64,000 nucleotides of DNA from Azolla pinnata. Taxonomy: Eukaryota; Streptophyta; Polypodiopsida; Salviniales; Salviniaceae. Each line of letters starts with the position of its first letter. Position 1 is the stretch's first letter. The position numbers and the translations under genes are program-made. The notes under the pieces are model-generated. The model did no database searches. It was not told the origin of the DNA and was given only the letters and a program-made list of their open reading frames with translations. The DNA lies in assembly GCA_037176905.1 (NCBI GenBank), contig JBBBWG010010000.1:62001-126000 (forward strand), written 5' to 3'. Shown here piece by piece: positions 59,372 to 64,000 of this stretch.

Positions 59372-60805
59372 TCACACCGGAATTGCGACAAAATCCTTGG
59401 GAGAGGGCTGCGGATTGCTGCAGGGAAATGCATCTTGAGCCCTTAGAGTTGTGCTGCTTGATTGCCGACTCAGGATCCTCTTGATGGAGCTCCGCAGGCA
59501 GCTGGGCGATCTTGTGGATTGCACTTCAGCGGCAGCAGCAGCAGGAGAGGGGCATCTCGAAGCTGATGATGCCGACGATGATGATGATGGAACGAAGAGC
59601 TGATCTGCTTGCTGCTGCCTTCGCGATGGGATCCGTATTGTAATGGCAGGTAATGCTCGCCGAGAAGCGCCTGAGGAAAGGGGAGGCTTTGCAGCAGCAG
59701 AAGAAGAATCAGAAGAAGCAGCAGAAGAATCAGAAGAAGCAGAAGCAGAAGAAGAGGGCGATGATGAGGATGGTGTCTGATTCTCGCCGCCATAGAAGAG
59801 GACGTTGCTAGGGTAGGGCACCCAGTAATGGCCATGGGCTGTTGCAGCAGACGGTGGAGGAGGAGGAGGAGGAGGAGGAGGAGGAGGAGCGCCATCGCCA
59901 TCGCCATCATCATCCGCACCGATGACCCTGATGATGCTGCTGCGGGCCTGCAGGAACGGTTCGTGAGGAAGGCTCTCGATGGTGTCGGATCTCATCCCTG
60001 CATCAGGAAACTGAGGAATCTGAGGAGGAGGAGGAGCTCCATCTCCATCTCCATCTCCATCTCTTCTGCTTCTGCTTGTGCTTGTGCTTGTGCTTGTGCT
60101 TGTGCTTCTGCTGCAGGCGGCGGCGATGGTGGAGACCTGCGTGCGGCAGAGCGGGCAAGTGGAGTGGGAGAAGAACCACATGTCGATGCAGTCGGTGTGG
60201 AAGATGTGCTTGCAAGCGGGGAGGAGCTTGAGGGTCTCGTTCTCCAGGAATTCGCTCAAGCACACAGAGCAATCGAGCTGCAGAGCAGCAGCGTGGAGGA
60301 ATGGCGATGGAGGAGGAGGAGGAGGAAGGTCCTGATCTCCATCGCCATCGCCGTCATCGCCATCATCAGCAGCAGCGACAGAGCTGCTGCTGCTGCTGCT
60401 GCTGCTGCTGCGCTCGATCGAAGGAGGCGCCATAGCCAGGATCTGCTGCAGCTTCTTGTAGACGAACGTGGGGAGGCTTTCCATGGAGGCCTTGTCGAGG
60501 CCTGCAGAGACGCCATGGCGAGCTCCTGCTGCGGCTTCGAGCTCCTCCAAGCTCGTGGCTATGGCGCGCCGCTGCCATCTCGGCGGCAGGTAGGAGGAAG
60601 CAGCGTCCCCGCCATAGCCGTAGCGGCGGTGGAGCCATCGCGTGAAGAAATGGAGGCTGAAGACGACGCTGAGCACCAGGATGAGGACGATGATGGCGGC
60701 GACGGTGATCTTGCTGTTCAAGGAGCCCTCGTCTTCTCCGAGATACTCGTAGTCGTCTGTTGCAGCAGCAGGGCTCGCGGCAGCAAAGTTCGAAGCTTGT
60801 GACAT
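59372..60805 (-). CDS. ATL-family RING-H2 E3 ubiquitin ligase (convergent paralog)
   Basis: 477 residues, single exon. Transmembrane helix at about 33-54 ([20 protein letters not shown]), GLD motif at 102-104 ([17 protein letters not shown]), RING-H2 with all ligands: C179, C182, C198, H200, H203, C206, C217, C220. The RING is near-identical in wording to that of the gene at 56310 ([26 protein letters not shown]). The linker between GLD and RING and the C-terminal half carry Ser, Asp-Gly and Pro runs from trinucleotide expansion. The tail [12 protein letters not shown] matches the paralog. Both proteins start MSQA. The two genes are tail-to-tail, 1.9 kb apart. Confidence 0.95.
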   Translation of the reverse strand: MSQASNFAAASPAAATDDYEYLGEDEGSLNSKITVAAIIVLILVLSVVFSLHFFTRWLHRRYGYGGDAASSYLPPRWQRRAIATSLEELEAAAGARHGVSAGLDKASMESLPTFVYKKLQQILAMAPPSIERSSSSSSSSSSVAAADDGDDGDGDGDQDLPPPPPPSPFLHAAALQLDCSVCLSEFLENETLKLLPACKHIFHTDCIDMWFFSHSTCPLCRTQVSTIAAACSRSTSTSTSTSTSRSRRDGDGDGDGAPPPPQIPQFPDAGMRSDTIESLPHEPFLQARSSIIRVIGADDDGDGDGAPPPPPPPPPPPPSAATAHGHYWVPYPSNVLFYGGENQTPSSSSPSSSASASSDSSAASSDSSSAAAKPPLSSGASRRALPAITIRIPSRRQQQADQLFVPSSSSSASSASRCPSPAAAAAEVQSTRSPSCLRSSIKRILSRQSSSTTLRAQDAFPCSNPQPSPKDFVAIPV

Positions 60806-60839
60806 AGCCTGAGCTTCGCTGGAATCCTTTCGCCCTCGA

Positions 60840-61525
60840 TCTAGATACAGCTTCTGCTTCTGCTTCTGCTTCTTCCGATTCAGCAGCTTCTGATTCAGCT
60901 TCTTCTGCTTCCCGATTCAGCTTCTGAATCTTCTGCTTCTTCTGATTCTGCTTCCGATTCAGCAGCTTCTGAATCTGCTTCCGATTCTGCTTCTGATTCT
61001 GCTTCTGATTCTGCTTCTTCTGCTTCCCGATTCAGCTTCTGATTCTGCTTCCTCTGCTTCCCGATTCAGCTTCTGATGAATCTGCTTCCGATTCAGCTTC
61101 TGATGAATCTGCTTCCGATTCTGCTTCTGATTCTGCTTCTTCTGCTTCCGATTCTGCTTCCGATTCTGCTTCTGATTCTGCTTCCGATTCAGCTTCTTCT
61201 CAGCTTCTTCTGCAGCTTCTTCTCAGCTTCTTCTGCAGCTTCTTCTGCAGCTTCTTCTGCTTCCGATTCAGCTTCTTCTCAGCTTCTTCTGCTTCTTCTG
61301 CTTCCGATTTAGCTTCTTCTCAGCTTCTTCTGCTTCTTCTTCTGCTTCCGATTCAGCTTCTGAATCTGCTTCTTCTTCTGCTTCCGATTCTTCTTCTTCT
61401 TCTTCTTCTGCTTCCGATTCTGCTTCTTCTTCTTCTTCTTCTTCTTCCGCTTCCGCTTCTGATTCTTCTGCTTCTGATGAATCTTCTGCTTCTGCTTCTT
61501 CTGCTTCTGCTCCAGATCGATCCCT
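60840..61525. repeat. Purine/pyrimidine hexamer-nonamer repeat leader of the second ATL gene
   Basis: About 690 bp of TTCTGCTTCCGATTCAGC-type units on the plus strand, i.e. GAAGCAGAATCGGAAGCAG on the ATL sense strand, ending about 35 bp before the ATL start. Repeat units are 6, 9, 15 and 18 nt, all multiples of three. Confidence 0.9.
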
Positions 61526-63384
61526 TTTGCTCCCCCTCTATATACGTCAACACCCGTGTTGACTCGCTACCCTAACTGCTGCAACGAAGCTCTAAAAGCC
61601 ATGGAAGCTTGGAGGAACACGCCGTCGCCCAACTTGGACGAGCATCATTCTCCATCCGACTGTTTGACTGTGTCCCCCCCCGCCATCGCCCCACTTTCCC
61701 CTTCACGACTTTTCATGCCCGTCCTTCGTCTTCTCCTTCAGATTTCTTCTTCTTCTTCTTCTTCTTCTTCTTCCCACGTTGCGTTCCTTTGAATACTGTT
61801 CTTCTCTTCCAGAGAGAACCCCCCACCATGATCGCTGCCGCCATGAATCGTGGCCCTTTCTGCTGTTTTTTCCACAGCGCCTTCCAAAGGGAATGAGGCT
61901 GCGAGCGAGCGAGCGATCGATCCAGCGCATGAATCGCTGACGATCAGATCCATCAGAAGGAAGAAGAAGAAAGAAAAAGGCGCATGAAATGCGTGCCATG
62001 AACCCAATCGATTCCGTCATCAAGCCCACATTTCTCTGCCGTTACAACACACATGTTCCGCGAATCCTGCTCCCTCTGCCTCCACAGGTATCTATCTAAC
62101 TCGCTACTCTGTTCTTTTAGCTCACCCACAGATCGAATCACCTGCTGGAAACTCTTGTCTGATCTCTGGTAGCATGCGCACACAGGAAAGCTGTGTAGCT
62201 ACAGATTGCCCACAGCCTTGTTCTCCCAGCACAGCATTTGGAGCTTTCTGACACAGGTGCAAGAAGGACGCCAGAAAATGAAAGATCCACGAATTTGTGC
62301 GCTTTGTCAGGCCCGAGAAATCCGTCTCATGGATTGGGGCCTGCTTCCAGAATTGGATCAATGGAAAATTCTGAGTTTTCTGAGGGTGAAGTATGAGCTC
62401 ACCCTCTTCTTGCTGCTTCTTCTTCAGTTTAGTAGCTTAGGGTACCACCATCATGGGATAAATCTCTGCATTTTATAGCCCAAATACAAGGGCATATCAA
62501 ACTTCAGGGGCTACAATCTCCAAACTGATGCAATAGGCAGCAGATATCAAACTTCAGAGGTTTACAATCTCCAAACTGATGCACATGGGCATATCAAAAA
62601 CCAATGAGCTTTTATAATCTCCAAAAAACTTGAAGATAATAGGATGGAAAGTGGATGTGGAACATAGGATGCAATTGGCATCAATCAACAAAGGATTTGC
62701 CAGTGCCACACAATAATGCACATACTGAATGAAAAGAGGGTTGTTGCAGTTGTCCTAATTTGAGGACCATACAAACATATCTCTGAAGTTTCAGCTCAAG
62801 AAGAAGCAAAAAATGATACCCCACCATCATTCTCCTGCTTATCATTGCTCTGAGAGAATCATACGAGACTACTATTTCACTACAAAATGGCTTAAAGAGC
62901 ATTTGTATCGAACGAGTCCAACCTTAGAAAAGAAACAGGTCTTCCAAAATGAAACAGTGGTTCAAAAAACGGAACTGTGTTCGGAATCACTAAATCCGCA
63001 GCATAGTAGATCCCAGGCATAAAAAATAGTAAAGCAGTCAACAAATCAGAAGCACAGTAGATACCAGGCATCAAGAAAGTAACAAAAATGAACTGTTCTC
63101 AAGAAGGCAGAAAATTGAGATTACTCTAACGAAAACTTGGACATCAGAGACAATCCGTCCCAAAGAAAATGAAACTCTCCTTTTGGGGTTACTTAGGAGG
63201 ATATATAATGAATGAGCTTTGCTGGTTTCTGCTTCTTCATCACCTAGCTACACGCATTATGATGGTGGAGTGATCCATGATGGAAATTATTGTGCTGTTG
63301 ATCCAGAGTTTACAAGTCCGATTCTTCGAAAGAAGAAAAAATCGCCAAAAAACTACAAGATTCTCCTCCAGCTTGCTTTGCTCT
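61526..63384. other. Intergenic DNA between ATL and the dicarboxylate translocator
   Basis: (TTC)n at 61744-61774, then unique DNA. A ~50-bp unit (ATATCAAACTTCAGGGG, then CTACAATCTCCAAACTGATG) is repeated two and a half times at about 62494-62625, and a ~55-bp duplication (AGTAGATCCCAGGCAT / AGTAGATACCAGGCAT) lies at about 63004-63075. A 90-codon frame at 62206-62478 (plus) is unsupported. The right end is probably the 3' UTR of the translocator. Confidence 0.5.
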
Positions 63385-64000
63385 CTACCAGAGGCCCAAA
63401 ACCTTCCACCAGACGCCGCCAGCACCGAGCCAAATCACGATGTTTACAACCGAGATCAGGAAACCATAGCCCCACCACTTGGAGAGAGGAACATAGTTTG
63501 CTCCATAGAAGACAGGTGCTGAACCGATGCCATAGTGGGTGATGCCACCCATGATGTTGGAGAGGAAAGCCAGCACCAGAGCTCCAAAGAGGGGTGGAGT
63601 TCCTAGAGCAGTAGCAACAGACAAGAAGGCAGTGAACATGGCCCCAATGTGAGCTGCACCACTGGCGAAGAAATAGTGCGAGTAGAAGTACAAGAGAACT
63701 AGGATGCCGAAGGCAGGCTGCCATGCTAAGCCCAATCCTCCAACCACCTGCCATAAGGATTCAGACACAAAACGATTGCTTTTATACTTTGGAATCCAGA
63801 TAACACGCACCCACACCTTCTACGTACCTTTACGACAGTTTCGCTGAACCAAGAGATCAATCCATACTTATTGAGGTAGCTAGCCATGGCAATCAGTGCT
63901 GCAAACCACGTCAACGTATCCCATGCAACAGCCTCGCCGAGACATTCCTTCCATGTGACGACGCCGGTTGTAAGGAGGACTGATAGGCCCAAAATGGCCG
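63385..64000 (-). CDS. Plastid 2-oxoglutarate/malate translocator (DiT1/DiT2 family), 3' end
   Basis: SODiT1-type dicarboxylate/sodium symporter of the chloroplast inner envelope, exchanging malate for 2-oxoglutarate or glutamate in ammonia assimilation and photorespiration. Two exons seen: 64000-63828 (runs off the window) and 63747-63385, about 178 codons with stop TAG at 63385-63387. Exon 1 encodes TTGVVTWKECLGEAVAWDTL and TWFAALIAMASYLNKYGLIS. Exon 2 encodes WQPAFGILVLLYFYSHYFFA, SGAAHIGAMFTAFLSVATAL, NIMGGITHYGIGSAPVFYGA and ends VWWKVLGLW. The wording follows Arabidopsis DiT1 (At5g12860) closely, but DiT1 and DiT2 are similar here. The N-terminal two-thirds lies beyond the right edge. 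Confidence 0.94.

Noticed and set aside
59828-60802. 324-codon plus-strand frame opposite the second ATL gene
   Set aside because: Antisense to an intact RING-H2 coding region; composition follows the complement.

Overview
This is nuclear DNA from a land plant. The evidence is the set of plant-type gene families (auxin-transport protein BIG, a TRB/single-Myb-histone telomere-binding protein, ATL RING-H2 ligases, a plastid dicarboxylate translocator, PLS- and P-class PPR proteins), GT-AG introns, and TTTAGGG-type interstitial telomere repeats. Two very long intronless PLS arrays and abundant simple-sequence DNA would fit a seedless plant such as a fern or lycophyte. That placement is inference, and no species is claimed.

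Layout. 1-9148 (-): 5' half of BIG, running off the left edge. 9170-12700: large microsatellite/minisatellite block. 12812-16720 (+) and 17764-21384 (-): convergent pair of long PLS PPR genes; the first is eroded at both ends. 23856-26322 (-): mitochondrial ribosomal protein mL46. 28783-31622 (-): TRB-type telomere-repeat-binding factor. 35132-37481 (+): elongation factor eEF1B beta subunit. 39071-41122 (-): P-class PPR protein. 43285-47274 (-): bromodomain GTE1/GTE6-like protein with a large acidic repeat head. 48648-53465 (-): PQBP1-like splicing protein with two WW domains. 56310-57467 (+) and 59372-60805 (-): convergent pair of ATL RING-H2 ligases. 63385-64000 (-): 3' end of a DiT1-like 2-oxoglutarate/malate translocator, running off the right edge.

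Exon models were built by hand from splice signals, reading phase and remembered family sequences. Phases close through BIG (8 exons), mL46 (6), TRB (5), eEF1B (7), GTE (7) and PQBP1 (12). The genes are unrelated housekeeping and regulatory genes, not a functional cluster.

The most interesting structures are: (i) telomere-motif DNA in the upstream or leader region of five genes, including nine exact CCCTAA units 549 bp upstream of the gene for a telomere-motif-binding TRB protein; (ii) two independent tail-to-tail paralog pairs (PPR and ATL), the ATL pair also sharing a purine-rich GAAGCAGAA-type leader repeat; (iii) PLS arrays built of near-identical 102-residue triplets whose P/S code positions read almost entirely as pyrimidine; (iv) a PPR gene with homology beyond both ends of its open frame. 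No rRNA, CRISPR, transposase or retroelement coding sequence was recognised.
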